Shown: one piece after another, positions 22,490-33,679 of the stretch | Layout of the letters: every line of letters begins with the position of its first letter | Position numbering within the stretch: position 1 is the stretch's first letter | Source of the DNA: Sepioteuthis lessoniana | Lineage: Eukaryota; Mollusca; Cephalopoda; Myopsida; Loliginidae | Direction: 5' to 3' | DNA: 64,000 nucleotides | Assembly: GCA_963585895.1 (NCBI GenBank) | Contig: OY757939.1 | Coordinates: forward strand, 27,757,968-27,821,967 | The notes under the pieces: generated by a model | Told to the model about the DNA's origin: nothing | Seen by the model: the letters and a program-made list of their open reading frames with translations, nothing else | The model's database searches: none | Position numbers and translations under genes: made by a program

Positions 22490-22919
22490 AAAGAAAAAAA
22501 TAAAATTTAAGCTTAATGGAGGCGGGCTAGCTCAAAGATGGAGGAGTGTGTGTCATTTCAGATCTTTTTTCTAACTCTGTTCACACCCTCCCCAAGCATC
22601 CAGTGCAAATTCTACAGACATAACATATCATCCTAGCCCTGGGAGAATCATGAGTGCATTTCTGACTAACATTCACCGGAGGATTCCTCTGACCAACTGA
22701 CAGCACTCAGATTCCCACTCCTTCTTTAAGAAAACAGGAAGTGCTTGGCTATTTCCTCTTCCTTTGTTCCCTTTTCCCGCGTGTTGTTTAACCCCTTTCT
22801 GCCAATTCAATGCCGTCACGTCGTATCATTCAAACACACGTTGACCCACTTGCCAGTCAGGTTGGTGGTGTGTGGGTGAATCGCTTCTTCTTTCCTCTTC
22901 TTGTACATAATCATATACA
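22490..22919. other. Unique noncoding sequence, nothing recognised
   Basis: Somewhat C/T-rich, with no coding frame or repeat family recognised. Confidence 0.4.
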
Positions 22920-23190
22920 CACTGATAAGTAAAGTAAAGTTGACGACCATAGTCGAGGGTAACCCGAAGGCTCCCTTTTCGATAGCTACTACACCAAGGC
23001 GTAGGGGAGGGTGCCACTCCTTCCCAGGATTGCTCTACTTTACCCTTGATTCGTACCTTATAATGCTGAGTGTTAAGCAAGGATGCATCAAGTACCATTT
23101 TTTGAGTCTTTGGTATGACTCGACCTGGGATTGAACCCAGGTCTCCCGGGCCATTGGCGAACACTCTAATTGCTAGGCCAGTGTCCGGTA
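22920..23190 (-). mobile_element. SINE-2 copy
   Basis: Reversed end (agttgacgaccatagtcgag), body (ataatgctgagtgttaagca) and tRNA-like head (tgggattgaacccaggtctc). The B box on the minus strand is gggttcaatccca. Confidence 0.9.
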
Positions 23191-23637
23191 CACACTGATA
23201 CACACGTATAAATTTCAATCACACTAATTCATATGTCCACTGTGATATCAATATACATAGACATACACATATGTCTAAGTCTAAATACTAACACACTAAA
23301 AGCCCATAGTCTCAAAGGGATTCCATGCAATCTGTGCCATTTGACGATGAGGATGAAATCTTTCTTATACAATTACATTTGGGATTGACTGGAAGTGCAG
23401 TCCGAATGAGAGATTACAGAATACCAAATATCCTCAATACTATCTTTATGACGGAAGTAGAAATGTTGAAAGACCATATATCAGGTACTGAGCGAAGCCG
23501 AAATAAAAATTTACAGCTCTCAGTATACCTTTTTGTACATTGTTGCTTCAATTCGCAGGGATTAAGAATAAACATACGTACATAGATATACACGTATATA
23601 TATATACATATATATCAGTAATATCCAGTCAGCATCA
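23191..23637. other. Unique noncoding sequence, nothing recognised
   Basis: An 86-codon open frame (23325-23585) has no recognisable domain. Confidence 0.4.
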
Positions 23638-23747
23638 AGTCAACATTGTATTGTAATCTGAGGAGACGGAGAGTATAATAACATTATCCAGCGAAATAAA
23701 TGTATAATGACGATTTAACCAGGTTTGAGTTTCTTTCTAATTGCTCA

Positions 23748-23751
<4 letters not shown>
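23638..23751 (+). repeat. Dispersed repeat D copy
   Basis: gagacggagagtataataac, gaaataaatgtataatgacg and ttaaccaggtttgagtttct recur with changes at 58060-58140 (plus) and 57175-57260 (minus). Each copy adjoins a (TA)n tract or an attcgaa boundary. Nature unknown; possibly part of a nonautonomous transposon. Confidence 0.5.
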
Positions 23752-23783
<32 letters not shown>

Positions 23784-23808
23784 ATATATATGTATATTGA
23801 GCAATTAG

Positions 23809-23866
<58 letters not shown>
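23731..23866. repeat. (TA)n tracts with an inverted repeat
   Basis: tttctaattgctcaatata and its reverse complement (ending near 23812) flank the first TA tract, forming a long AT hairpin. A second TA tract follows to about 23866. Confidence 0.85.
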
Positions 23867-23867
<1 letters not shown>

Positions 23868-23869
23868 CA

Positions 23870-24180
23870 ATTTACCGTGAGACTGGGGTTTAATCCCTGG
23901 TCGAGTCACACCAAAGACTCAAAAAATAGTAGTTGATGCCTCCTAACGTAACACTCAGCATTATAAGGTACGGATCAAGGATAAAGTGGAACAGTCAAAC
24001 GAAAGGAGTAGCCCCCTCCTCTATATTTCGGTGTGTGTATGTGTACATTGATATGAGTTGGCGTGGTTGACATTTATACATGTGTGTCTGAATGTATATA
24101 AGTATGTACAAGGAGAGTAGCTAATGAAAGGGGAGCCTTTGAGTCGCCCTTGACTACGATCGCCAACTTTACTTTATATC
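23870..24180 (+). mobile_element. SINE-2 copy with a small internal insertion
   Basis: The head is partly lost (gagactggggtttaatccct is the B-box side). The body and end are present (cactcagcattataaggtac, gcccttgactacgatcgcca). About 75 bases of TG/TA-rich sequence (about 24032-24108) interrupt the body before the last block. Confidence 0.8.
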
Positions 24181-24187
24181 CAAACTA

Positions 24188-24218
24188 TCTTAATATATAT
24201 ATATATATATATATATAT
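24188..24218. repeat. (TA)n microsatellite
   Basis: TA run between SINE-2 and the LINE-A body. Confidence 0.9.
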
Positions 24219-24239
24219 TTGTAGAGTCAAAGGCATTCT

Positions 24240-26165
24240 CCAGCACATTAAACCCAGAGAGAAAGAGAAAAAAGCAAAATAAAATACCTGAAAATATACG
24301 CGTTGAAGTGTTTATCCAAATGCAACGGGAAGATCCCAACCAATACCAATGCCCCGAAACTTAAAAAAGCACAAAATGAATTATCTTACATATACCTAAA
24401 AGAACTGACAGAATACATACAAAATCAGATCGATTAGATTATGCACTCGGTTGATGATAGACAATCTAGGATAGCAGGGCAAACGATAAACGAAGAGAGC
24501 AGAAGGAAGGACACTACCAAAGCTAAATTTAAAGCTACCAGCCAACAAGATCAAATACACCTGGGGAGACAATATTTCGAGAATCTACTCGGAAAAGCTC
24601 AGGACGTTACTCATGAATCAATCACGAGAATTATAAGTAAGCAATTAGAAATCCAACTAGGACCGATTACTCAATAAGAACTCGACTCGGTACTGAGAAA
24701 AATTAAATATAGGAAGGCAACTGGGCTCGATGAAATACCCCCAGAAGTGTAGAAGACCAGATAATTCGACGACATACTGCTCCGACACTGTAATGCCGTA
24801 TATAATCACAATCCAATAGAGATAGATTAAGCGATGCATCCACCCTTCCCTAAAAGGGCGACCTCGGATTAGCCAAGTACTACCAAGGTATAACACTTAC
24901 GTCCATAGCGGTCAAGATATAAAATACCCTACTACGCAACCGTATAGAAACCAAAATTGACAACATACTTAGGAAGAACCAAAATGGCTTCCGGAGAAAT
25001 AAATCCACGACCTCAAAAATTTTGACTATCTGTCGAATTGTCGAACGTGTACTCACAAAAAACTTACAGGCAATAATATTATTTTTTGACTTTAGCAAGG
25101 CCTTTGACTCCATTCACGGAGGAAAAATGGAGCACATTCTTCTCGCCTACCAGAAAAAAATGGAGCCCATTCTTCTCGCCTACCAGAAAAAACAGTCACA
25201 GCCAAAATTATGCTATATAGAAACACCGAAGTAAAAGTCCGTTCCCTGGATGGAGACATAGACTAATTCGATATTGTAGCAGGTGTACTGCAAGGAGATA
25301 CATTCGCTCCATACCTCTTTATCATATGTCTAGACTACGTGCTTAGTACATCTGCTGATAAAATCAAGAAATCGGTTTCAAGCTGACAATAGAAAGAAGC
25401 AGAAGGTACCCCGCTCCGCTAAAACAATTACCGACGCTGTCTACACCGGTGATATAACGCTTCTAGCAAATGCACCCGGCCAAGTCGAAACCCTGCAACA
25501 TAGTCTGGAACGAGCCACTACAGGCATCGGCCTCCGTGTCAATGCACACAAGACAGAAAATATGTGCTTCAATCAAACAGGCGACAACTCCACACTAAAC
25601 GGTAGCGCTCTGAAACAAGTTGACAAGTTCACCTTCCTAAGGAGCAGTGTCTCATCAACCGAGACTGACATCAACATGCGACTAGCAAAGGCATGGACAG
25701 CATTCTATGGATTATGAAGCGCAGTTTCTTCCAGGAAGCGGTCATATCGATACTGTTATATGGATGCACCACATGGACGCTAACTAAACGTATAGAGAAG
25801 AAAATTGACCACAATTACACAAGAATGCTGCAAGCAATATTGAACAAGTCCTGGAGACAGCACCCCACAAAACAGCGGCTGTACGGCTACCTACCACTCG
25901 TCACGAAAACTATCAAAATTAAACGAACCAGACACGCTGGACACTGCTGGAGAATAGGGACGAGCTAGTAAGTGATGTACTCCTGGGGACCCCTTCACAT
26001 GGACGAGCAAAGGCAGGACGTCCAGCTTGAATCTACGTACAGCAGCTCTGTGCCGATACTGGATGTAGCCCTGAGGACCTGCCAAAAGCAATGGGCGATA
26101 GGGAAGTATGGCGGGAGAGGGTCAGGGAGATCCGTGCGGATACCGCGAGATGACGATGATGAAAG
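24240..26165 (+). pseudogene. LINE-A: non-LTR retrotransposon reverse transcriptase, degenerate
   Basis: The longest LINE-A copy. Translation with frame changes and stops gives, in order: a region upstream of the RT domain (24441-24677), an RT block NILRKNQNGFRRNKSTTS, RT motif A ILFFDFSKAFDSIH (about 25077-25118), and the finger/palm part to FIICLDY-like sequence. At about 25437-25485 the catalytic YADD motif has become YTGD (context ITDAVYTGDITLLANAP). Then follow the thumb region with LLYGCTTWTLTKR (25756-25797) and HPTKQRLYGYLP, and the family's DDDD-rich end (gatgacgatgatgaaag). A 33-base in-frame duplication lies at about 25127-25193. No endonuclease domain was seen, so the 5' end appears truncated. 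The clade was not determined. It cannot be active. Confidence 0.88.
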
Positions 26166-26418
26166 TGTTTATAATTACGAGCCTGAATGTGAATACACAC
26201 ACACGCACACACATACGCCAACATTAGGGCTTTGAATACGTTGACTGTGTTCCATGCAAATTGCTATCATACAACCGTATGCAAAAAAGAACCTCTAAAA
26301 ACTACTCATAACAGATAAATATAAATGTACAATATACGTGATTCCGTAAAGTCTGGGCTTTAAATAACCTCAGATGGATTAATACACCGTTCAAATCAAT
26401 CAGTCAACCCATCGAACT

Positions 26419-26950
26419 TGTATGTTGCCCAGTCGGTTGAAGCTGGAAAATACACCAACTGCTTCTCTGCAGAGGGTTAAGACCCCCACCCAATACCCAA
26501 CGAACGTCGTGGATATGACACTAACCAATCTGATAATGAGGTTCCAGGAGTGCTGGGGTTTAGGGAAAGGTGGAGTGTCCCTTCATTGCCATCTCTCCCA
26601 GGTTCACTTTTACTCGTTAAGTCCCATCTATGGGTCAAATAGAACTAAACTGTGTTGGTTGAGATGGGACTGTTTTTGCATTTAAACTGCACATTAATGC
26701 TAAATTGAATTGATTGAAATAAAACTGCTTTGACATTTAAACTGCGTACTTATGCCAAAGTGAATTGTTTGAAATGGAACTGCTTTTGTATGCTAAACTG
26801 GAATGTTTGAAATAAAACTGTTTTGACATTTAACTGACTGTAAACAAAATACTATACTTATTCTACACTGAGTTGTTTGAAATATAACTGTTTTATTTGT
26901 ATAAAAATGGATTTGACATTGGTATATATGCCATAAAACCAAACCAATCG
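26419..26950 (+). mobile_element. Element A copy, full length
   Basis: Head (cccagtcggttgaagctgg), body (gggttaagacccccaccc, catctatgggtcaaatagaa), about four internal units, and tail (tatatgccataaaaccaaac). Confidence 0.85.
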
Positions 26951-27545
26951 AACTTACATGAAAATTTGTGACTGGTTTGAAATCGAAAACCAGGTACAAG
27001 CAGCAAACCCGTCGAAAGTCGTTCTGTTTTCATGTCGACTTCGAGGAGTCTTCGATCGACAACTGAACGTCTTCAACCTGAATCTGACAAAATCGGGATC
27101 ACTTACAAATCCTTAGATTACAAACATGCTGACCCCTATGTCGTCTGGGCTCTGAGGGATTATGATGTACTTTTAAATTGTCTGCAAGACAGGCTTGTTA
27201 ACCAATACTTGATGCAATTAAATGCTTTGTCTGAAGTCATTTTTCTTTGCAGTAAACTGGGGGTTTTTTATATGAAAAATTCTTTCAACGTTAATTACTC
27301 TTTTGACCGTATTTCTTAGATTCGGGTTCTTTTATAACATTATTCCATGAGTAAACTTTCATCATCATCATCATCAAATAGTACAGATTGCACTGAATTC
27401 CTTTAAGACTACCGACTTTTAGTGTGGTTTTATTTAGAGTTAGATGCATGTATGAGCAAATGTCTTCGTATATAAATATTACGGTAAACATATGAGTTAG
27501 TGTAGATAATATTTATATATGGTAGGTCGGTGCAAATAAATAACA
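26951..27545. other. Unique sequence with a 95-codon open frame of unknown status
   Basis: Open frame 27032-27319 (plus) has a mixed amino-acid composition unlike the repeat frames around it, including KHADPYVVWALRDYDVLL. I recognise no domain. The stretch from about 27002 to 27250 does not match any repeat family in this window. It could be a host exon, an unrecognised element or chance. Confidence 0.25.
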
Positions 27546-27715
27546 GGTGAGTCCCCGTAACGGAATGGCTAAAGTACTCGACGTTCATTTTCATGAAAAT
27601 ACTCTTGGGAAAGGTATAGAACCCCAATATCCTTCTAGCTATGGGTTATATAGTATCACTGCTGTCCTTCAATAAAGATGTTTTTAGTATTAAATGACTC
27701 ACAAAGATTGATATG
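27546..27715 (+). mobile_element. SINE-1b copy, diverged
   Basis: Partial head (gtccccgtaacggaatggct), the shared middle (actcttgggaaaggtatag, ccttctagctatgggttata) and the element A-like tail (attaaatgactcacaaagat, tgatatgc). It shows the head-plus-element-A-tail structure. Confidence 0.7.
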
Positions 27716-27975
27716 CAAACAAAGAAAGTGAAACTGAATAGGCAAGTTATTAAAAAAGTAAGAAGCCGGAAGAAAGACGGTTCTTTATCTCTTCTAGTGG
27801 GCTTGGTGTAATATGGCATGCTTGATCTAGCACCCCGGACAGGCTCTTGCAAATGTCACGAGCAATCGATCATCAAAGAGGTGACAGGGTCTGTCCAGAC
27901 ATTGTCACACTTGCGAGAAATAATTTGGGGTAGGAATGTTCTGGGAGCATCAATATAAAACAAAGGATTTCTTGA

Positions 27976-27978
<3 letters not shown>

Positions 27979-28034
<56 letters not shown>
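27979..28034. repeat. (TC)n microsatellite
   Basis: Uninterrupted TC run followed by looser TC-rich sequence. The 260 bases before it hold nothing recognised. Confidence 0.95.
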
Positions 28035-28037
<3 letters not shown>

Positions 28038-28199
28038 CTGCCTCTCTTACTCTCTCTATCTACCTATCTAGTGGCTGGGATACGAGGAGACAGGCGTTCG
28101 TGTAAACAGTAAACGAGGAACAAATGAAAGAACGAGGAAACTACCCTTCATGTTTTTTTTCGTTATCTATTTCTTTCTGGTTCCACAACTGTCGGGATG

Positions 28200-28310
28200 A
28201 GTCTCGTGATGTAGTAGCTAACTTGGTAGACTGCAACATAGTAGTTGGCGAATTTGAACTCCGATCGGGCGATTACATTTACTTTCAGACAAACACTCTT
28301 CGAAAAGCTG
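28200..28310 (+). mobile_element. SINE-1/1b head fragment
   Basis: tcgtgatgtagtagctaact, the B-box-like gaatttgaactccg, and gcgattacatttactttcag match the head and start of the middle. The rest is absent. Confidence 0.6.
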
Positions 28311-29055
28311 TAGACCTCCTTATTACCCAAACTGCGGCTTAGATAACATCACTACTGCTTTTCTAGAAATATGTTTTGATTTTAGATAATCCACGACGGT
28401 TGCTATACCATTGAAAACAAAGATAACCACGATTTCAGTTCCAAATGCTTAAGACTAGTAGTGTTTTGGGTTTTTTCCTCTCCATCTGACGATTTACCAT
28501 CACCACCATAGCAGTCCTCGGTGACTACGCAACACTTTATAAAATAACCGACATATTGCGAAAAATGTAACCAGCTTGGAAGGATTCAAGAAATACTTCA
28601 CATCAGATAATTGACCCGAGAATTTGCTAATGTCGCTAGGAAGCCAGCTTTCTGAGACTTTGTATGCATGCGTGCTGAGTTTTCAACAAAATTCTCAAAC
28701 ACAGCATGGCGTTCCCTGTTCACCGGAAATTCTATTGATTCCTATCATCGACATGATTTTTCGACAAAAGCAAATTTTGCGTCATTCCTTTAATATCAAA
28801 AAGTCAACACGACCGGACAAAGAAGTTTAACCTATTCGACAATTCCTAAGCAAACAGCATCTGTTAGATAAAAAAACAACATAGTATCTCTTTCGTTTAT
28901 TTATTGAAAAATATTAACCTCAAGAACAAATGTCTTATGCCGATTGAATTAGAGGTTAACTTGAAGAACTTTCAAAACTTGAATACAAGGATTTTATAAT
29001 CCCATATATTACATATTACATATCATTATGTTATTATACAAGCAAAACATATATC
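28311..29055. other. Unique noncoding sequence, nothing recognised
   Basis: No domain-bearing open frame or repeat family recognised. Confidence 0.4.
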
Positions 29056-29057
29056 AT

Positions 29058-29955
29058 GGCCCAGTCGGCTTGGTCTGTAGAATACACTGACTGCTTCTCT
29101 GCAGAGGGGTAAGACTCCTCACCAAAGAGTGTTCTGAGTATGACATTACACAATTTGATGATGAAGCTGCAGTAATGCTGGAGCTTTGGGAAATGCGGAG
29201 TAACTGTTCATTGCCATTGCTAGCGGGTCCAATCTGGCCCAGAGTGGTAGCACATGATAGGGTCATATCTATGCGTCAAATAGAACTAAACTGTGTACTT
29301 ATGTGTTGTATAGTGGCTCGTACCACGTGACTTCCGGTATCGTGGAAGTATAAAAGACGCCGTGTCTCTTAAACTCGAAGAAGCGGAAGCAGAAAGAGAA
29401 GCAGAGAGATAGCTCTGAAGGACGTCGGTCAGTAGTAAGACCAACAGCGCGAAACTTACAATACTAGTCGGACTGTACCACTTGAGTTAATAAATAATTA
29501 ACTTTATTTCACTGTGTATCTTTTCCTTACCAGGATACAACATTATGTTAAATTGAAATGTTTGAAATAGAACTGTAGTGACATTTAAACTGCGTACTTA
29601 TGCTAAACCGAATTGTATGATATACAACTGTTCTGATTGCAAACTGAGTGTATATAAACTACAAATGTTTAATTGAATTGTTAGTGATACATAGCAATAC
29701 TTGTAATCATTTAACTGTATTGACTAAACTGAATAGTTTGGAATAGAACTGTTTTTGACATTTAACTGCGTACTTATGCTAAACTAAATTTTTTGAAATA
29801 GAAGTGTCTTTTGACGTTTAAACTGTGGATAAACAAAAACTGTACTTGTGCTAAACTGAAATGCTTGAAATAGAAATGTTTGTATGTATAAAATGGATTT
29901 GGCATTAAATAACCTACAATGGTTGATATGATATGAAACGAAACGAAAAGAAACA
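29058..29955 (+). mobile_element. Element A copy split by a solo LTR
   Basis: Head and body at 29058-29303 (tggcccagtcggcttggtct), then the LTR, then many internal units and the tail to about 29955 (cctacaatggttgatatgat). The family sequence is continuous once the LTR and one ttatg are removed. Confidence 0.9.
29304..29542. mobile_element. Solo LTR, 239 bp
   Basis: Begins tgttgtat and ends atacaaca, a perfect 8-base terminal inverted repeat of the TG...CA type, flanked by the 5-bp duplication ttatg (29299-29303 and 29543-29547). It contains a TATA-like tataaaag near 29350 and an aataaat polyadenylation-like signal near 29490, consistent with plus-strand transcription. No internal region is present, so it arose by LTR-LTR recombination. 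Superfamily not determined. Confidence 0.9.
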
Positions 29956-30039
29956 ATATATTATTAGGATTTATTTTTCAATAAACTCTTATAAAATCTA
30001 AATACGTCGTAATCATTATCAAGGTGTACCGACATCATA

Positions 30040-30115
30040 GATTCCCCCCTCTCTCTCTCTCTCTCACGCTCACTCACTCACTCACTCACTTGTTCGCTCG
30101 CTCACTCTCTCTATC
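30040..30115. repeat. (CT)n and (CTCA)n microsatellite
   Basis: CT repeats followed by CTCA repeats. Confidence 0.9.
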
Positions 30116-30124
30116 GGCCTTCAA

Positions 30125-30590
30125 TCGTAGTTCATCCTCTTGACGGTATTCAGTGTCCACACACAACTGATGAACGTAAGTTTTAGCTGACCGGCCAAAA
30201 CTAGTGTGTCCATATGTTGATTATGAGTTCGTCCTTATTTCCACTATGTCTTGCTTGTCTTACTTGGATGGTTTGTGCGATGGGACGTAAGTGGCCGTAC
30301 ATTTGCAGGTTTTTGAAAGCTGCTTCCAGGACTTCTTGAAAATAGCACCCAATATCCAGGTGTAGTTTCCATCTAGCTTTCAAAGTTTAAGTAGTGCAAT
30401 TATACAGTAGTACTGACACGGATACAGTTTAAGAGAATTTTATTTTTACCCGAGAGATCAGATTTCCGTATCATGGTTAACCTGTCAGTAGTAATCCATG
30501 CTTTATCAATGCGTAAATTGACATCATTTTCAGTAGATGAGATATTGCTAATCAAATCGAAAGAACTTAGTCTGTCATACTTTTCATTCA
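30125..30590 (-). pseudogene. LINE-A RT C-terminal fragment
   Basis: The minus strand reads ISSTENDVNLRIDKAW followed by thumb-region sequence, then the LINE-A 3' coding blocks, with frameshifts. The 5' and 3' ends are both truncated. Confidence 0.75.
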
Positions 30591-30677
30591 TAATTGGTGG
30601 GACCTAAGAAGGATCCATACCTTTGGCAAAAGTGACCCACAGCACAAAGTGAAATACAGTTTCGGTCAGGATTTGAA

Positions 30678-30686
30678 CTCTTTGGA

Positions 30687-30729
<43 letters not shown>

Positions 30730-30775
30730 TTAACTATAGAATGGTTAAAAGAAGGAAAGAAAGTTACCTATGGAG

Positions 30776-30826
<51 letters not shown>

Positions 30827-30870
30827 AGTTAACTATAGAGTGCTTGAAAGAAAGAAAGAAAGAAAGAAAT
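30678..30870. repeat. Interrupted (GAAA)n array
   Basis: Four GAAA blocks are separated by related spacers (gttaactatagaatggtta, gttacctatggagtgg, gttaactatagagtgct), so a longer unit has been tandemly amplified. Confidence 0.85.
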
Positions 30871-30988
30871 ACAAGATGACTACGAAATAGAAAAAAAGAA
30901 GAAAGATTATAAAATAGCTATGGGTGTAATGTAAAGATGGCTAAAGAAAAAAAAAAGAATGAAAAAAGATTTTAAAAACACAAAGTAA

Positions 30989-31594
30989 TGTAGCACTATG
31001 TGGGTGGGCTGCCGAAGCAGACGATTCATTTGTCTGTTTTGGCGCGAAACCAGACAAAGGATTCTTGGACCTGAAATCTCGCCGTATCCGGAAGTGGGAA
31101 GGGGACGCGAAAGAGAGTTGACGACGCGACCCGGCAGAGGGGAGTTGACGGGGGACCCGGACGAGAGCAGTTGGCGCTGGACAGCAGAGAGGCGAGCAGC
31201 AGAGAGTTGGCGTGGAACCACGGACAGGGGCAGTCAACACCGGACTCGGGAGACAGTAGCAGAGAAGATAGGGTCCAGCGACAGTGAGTCAAGATGAGTC
31301 TGATTCCAGTAGCTTTGTGGAATTTTCGCTAGTAACCCACGCTAGCGTTAGTCCATATATGCTATCAGGAATGCAAAGTGTTGCATACCTTCCTCTGCTC
31401 TTGGTTAACCCCAAGCTTTGTTCGTGTTTGTTCGTTTGTCCTTCTATTTTCTCCGTTCCCTCGATCGTATTCTTGTGTAGGTAAAGAAATGTGCGTTACC
31501 CCCTCGAACCACTAGTTGATCACCGGCCAGCGTAAGAAGTGACATGGTTAGAAGAAAGTTAACGTGTGGGGGGGCGAGAGGGTGTAACGTTACA
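30989..31594. mobile_element. Solo LTR, about 606 bp, GC-richer
   Basis: Starts tgtagc and ends gttaca (TG...CA with a short imperfect inverted terminus), flanked by gtaa at 30985-30988 and 31595-31598. The inside is markedly richer in G and C than its surroundings, especially at 31060-31260. No internal retroelement region flanks it. The overlapping open frames on both strands are short and without domains, so I do not call them genes. Confidence 0.7.
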
Positions 31595-31894
31595 GTAAGA
31601 GAGTGTCAAAAAAGACATAAAACTAAAAGTACGGATGAAGTGGTAGCAGCTGCTGCTGCTGCGACAAACATAACGTTTATTCTTCTTTATTTAGAAGCAA
31701 TTGAAAAAGATGTTTAAATTCATTACCGACCTGCAGGTATTATAATTATCCATGTGGAAAGAAAACCGTAAAAAAAGAAAGGAACAAAGATAACAATATC
31801 TCTGGAGGAATTATATCTTCAATAAATTGATAAATACTGAAAAAGTTTTGTTATGCAGAATTGTCCAAAAATTAGAACACCCTAGACATTTATT
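31595..31894. other. Unique noncoding sequence
   Basis: Contains a short (GCT)n near 31655. Nothing else recognised. Confidence 0.4.
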
Positions 31895-32540
31895 AGTTGG
31901 TTGTTAAGGTTTTATGACATATCAACCTTTCTAGGCTATTTAATGTCAAATCCATTTTATATTACAGTTCTATTTCAAACAATTCAATTTAGCATGAGTA
32001 CAGTTTAATTGTCTAAAACACTTCTTTTTCAAGCTATTCAGTTTAGTCAAGTTCTAATTCAAAAAATTTAGTTTAATAAAAGTATAGTTTTTGTTTATAC
32101 ACAGCTAAATGTCCGAACAGTTCTATTTTAAACAATTCAGTTTAGCGTAGTACTGTTTCAATGTCAAAAACTGTTCAATTTCAAACCATTCAGTTTAGCC
32201 TAAGTACGCTGTTTAGTTCTATTTGACCCATCTATAGGTTCAAATCAGGAGCTACCACCCCGGGCCCGAGTGAACCTAGGAGCGATGGCAATGGAGTGGT
32301 GCTTCGCATTCTCCAAAGCTACAGCATCACTGGAACCTCACCATCAGATTGTTTAATGACATATCCAGGATACTCAATGGCGGGGGGTTTACCCCTCTAC
32401 AGAGGTGCCATCGGTGTATCGTACAATCCCAGCCGACTGGGCAATACACATTGTTAAATGTAAAAACAGTTTTATTTCAGATAATTCGCTTTAGCTTAAG
32501 TATGCAGTTTAAATGTCAAAATAGTTCTTAAGTGAAACAC
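31895..32540 (-). mobile_element. Element A copy with extra internal unit after its head
   Basis: Reversed tail (gacatatcaacctttctagg), about five internal units, reversed body and head to 32445 (ccagccgactgggcaat). A stray internal-repeat stretch at 32450-32540 follows (ttatttcagataattcgctt). Confidence 0.85.
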
Positions 32541-32721
32541 AGATGGAATAAATTTAGAACTTTCCTTCTCCTAGGTTGGTTGCCTTATTGAGCATATACC
32601 CCTTCAAGTACCCACAGCTGAGAAGAGAAAAGAAGAGACGGATAGCTTTCCTTGGAGTGTTGACAAAAACTGATCTGCCAACAGCCGATTTTACATGAAG
32701 CAGATAATTCTGCTGAAATAT

Positions 32722-32875
32722 TGGTCTAATGAGTAGAGTGTTCGCGAATGGTCCGAGAGACCGGTGTTCAATCCCAGGTCGAGTCATACCAAAGATTCAA
32801 AAAATGGTACTTGATGCCGCCTTGCTTAATACTCAGCATTATACGGTAAGGATCAAGAGTAAGGATCAATTGTTT
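32722..32875 (+). mobile_element. SINE-2 copy, 3' truncated
   Basis: Head (aatgagtagagtgttcgcga, gtgttcaatcccaggtcgag) and first half of the body (cttaatactcagcattatac). The end is missing. Confidence 0.8.
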
Positions 32876-32879
32876 GGAA

Positions 32880-33164
32880 GTTTGGTTCACACCAAGTGCC
32901 TCATATGTCTTGCTTTGTGGTAAACTAAGCGAAGTCTGGTAAAATAAGTAATATTAGAAAAACAAGAAACACTTATGTTACTACTAAGTTTTACTTAGTC
33001 TGGAAGACAAGACTCATGTTGCTTACTGTACCTGCCGTTCCATAGTAGTCACCCATCTCATCTCTAAAGAAGCACATCATTGCTTAATTTCAGTCATCAG
33101 TACATTTATATTGTTATTTAGTGAGCGTTGCTTAGTCTGGCATACACGATTCAGGATGATTACA
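32880..33164. other. Local repeat related to the 5S-like segment
   Basis: gtagtcacccatctcatctc and attgcttaatttcagtcatc resemble the antisense 5S-like block at 34222-34300. The same catcagtacattt/cttagtctgg context is shared by 33100 and 34130-34180, indicating several local copies. Confidence 0.35.
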
Positions 33165-33615
33165 TATCCCAGTTGGATGAGGCTGTAAAATACGCCAACT
33201 GCTATCTCTATTAAGAAGTAAGACAACCCCAAACAATCTGATTGTGAGGCTCCAGTAACGCTGGACTTTTGAGAAATGCAGAGTATCCCTTCATTGCCAT
33301 CGCTCCCAGGTTATATCTGGCCCAAAGTGGTAGCACCTGATAGGGTCTTATCTAGGGGTCAAATAGAACTGTTTGACATTTAATGCAAACAAATGACTCA
33401 CGCAAATTGAAATGCTTAAAATTAAACTATTTGATAATTTTACTGAGTAAACAAATTACTGGTGTATAATTGAATTGATAATGATATATAGCAATACTTA
33501 GAACTATTTAACTTTTTTGACATGTTTACAAATCATATATATCTAATATGTCTGTATAAAGAAGATGTGGCATTAAATAATCTACAATAGTCGTTATGCC
33601 ATAAAACCAAACCAA
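33165..33615 (+). mobile_element. Element A copy
   Basis: Head slightly altered (atcccagttggatgaggctg), body, two internal units, and tail (ctacaatagtcgttatgcca). Confidence 0.85.
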
Positions 33616-33679
33616 TCTAGTCAAGATGCTTATATGGTGTTCTGAAAGGTCACCCATCTAAACACTAAGCATGCTCATC

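Noticed and set aside
24441..24677. LINE-A upstream frame as a separate gene
   Set aside because: It continues in order into RT sequence and matches the usual position of the pre-RT region.
30998..31297. Arginine/glutamate-rich open frame as a gene
   Set aside because: It lies inside the solo LTR-like insertion, overlaps long frames on the other strand and shows no domain.
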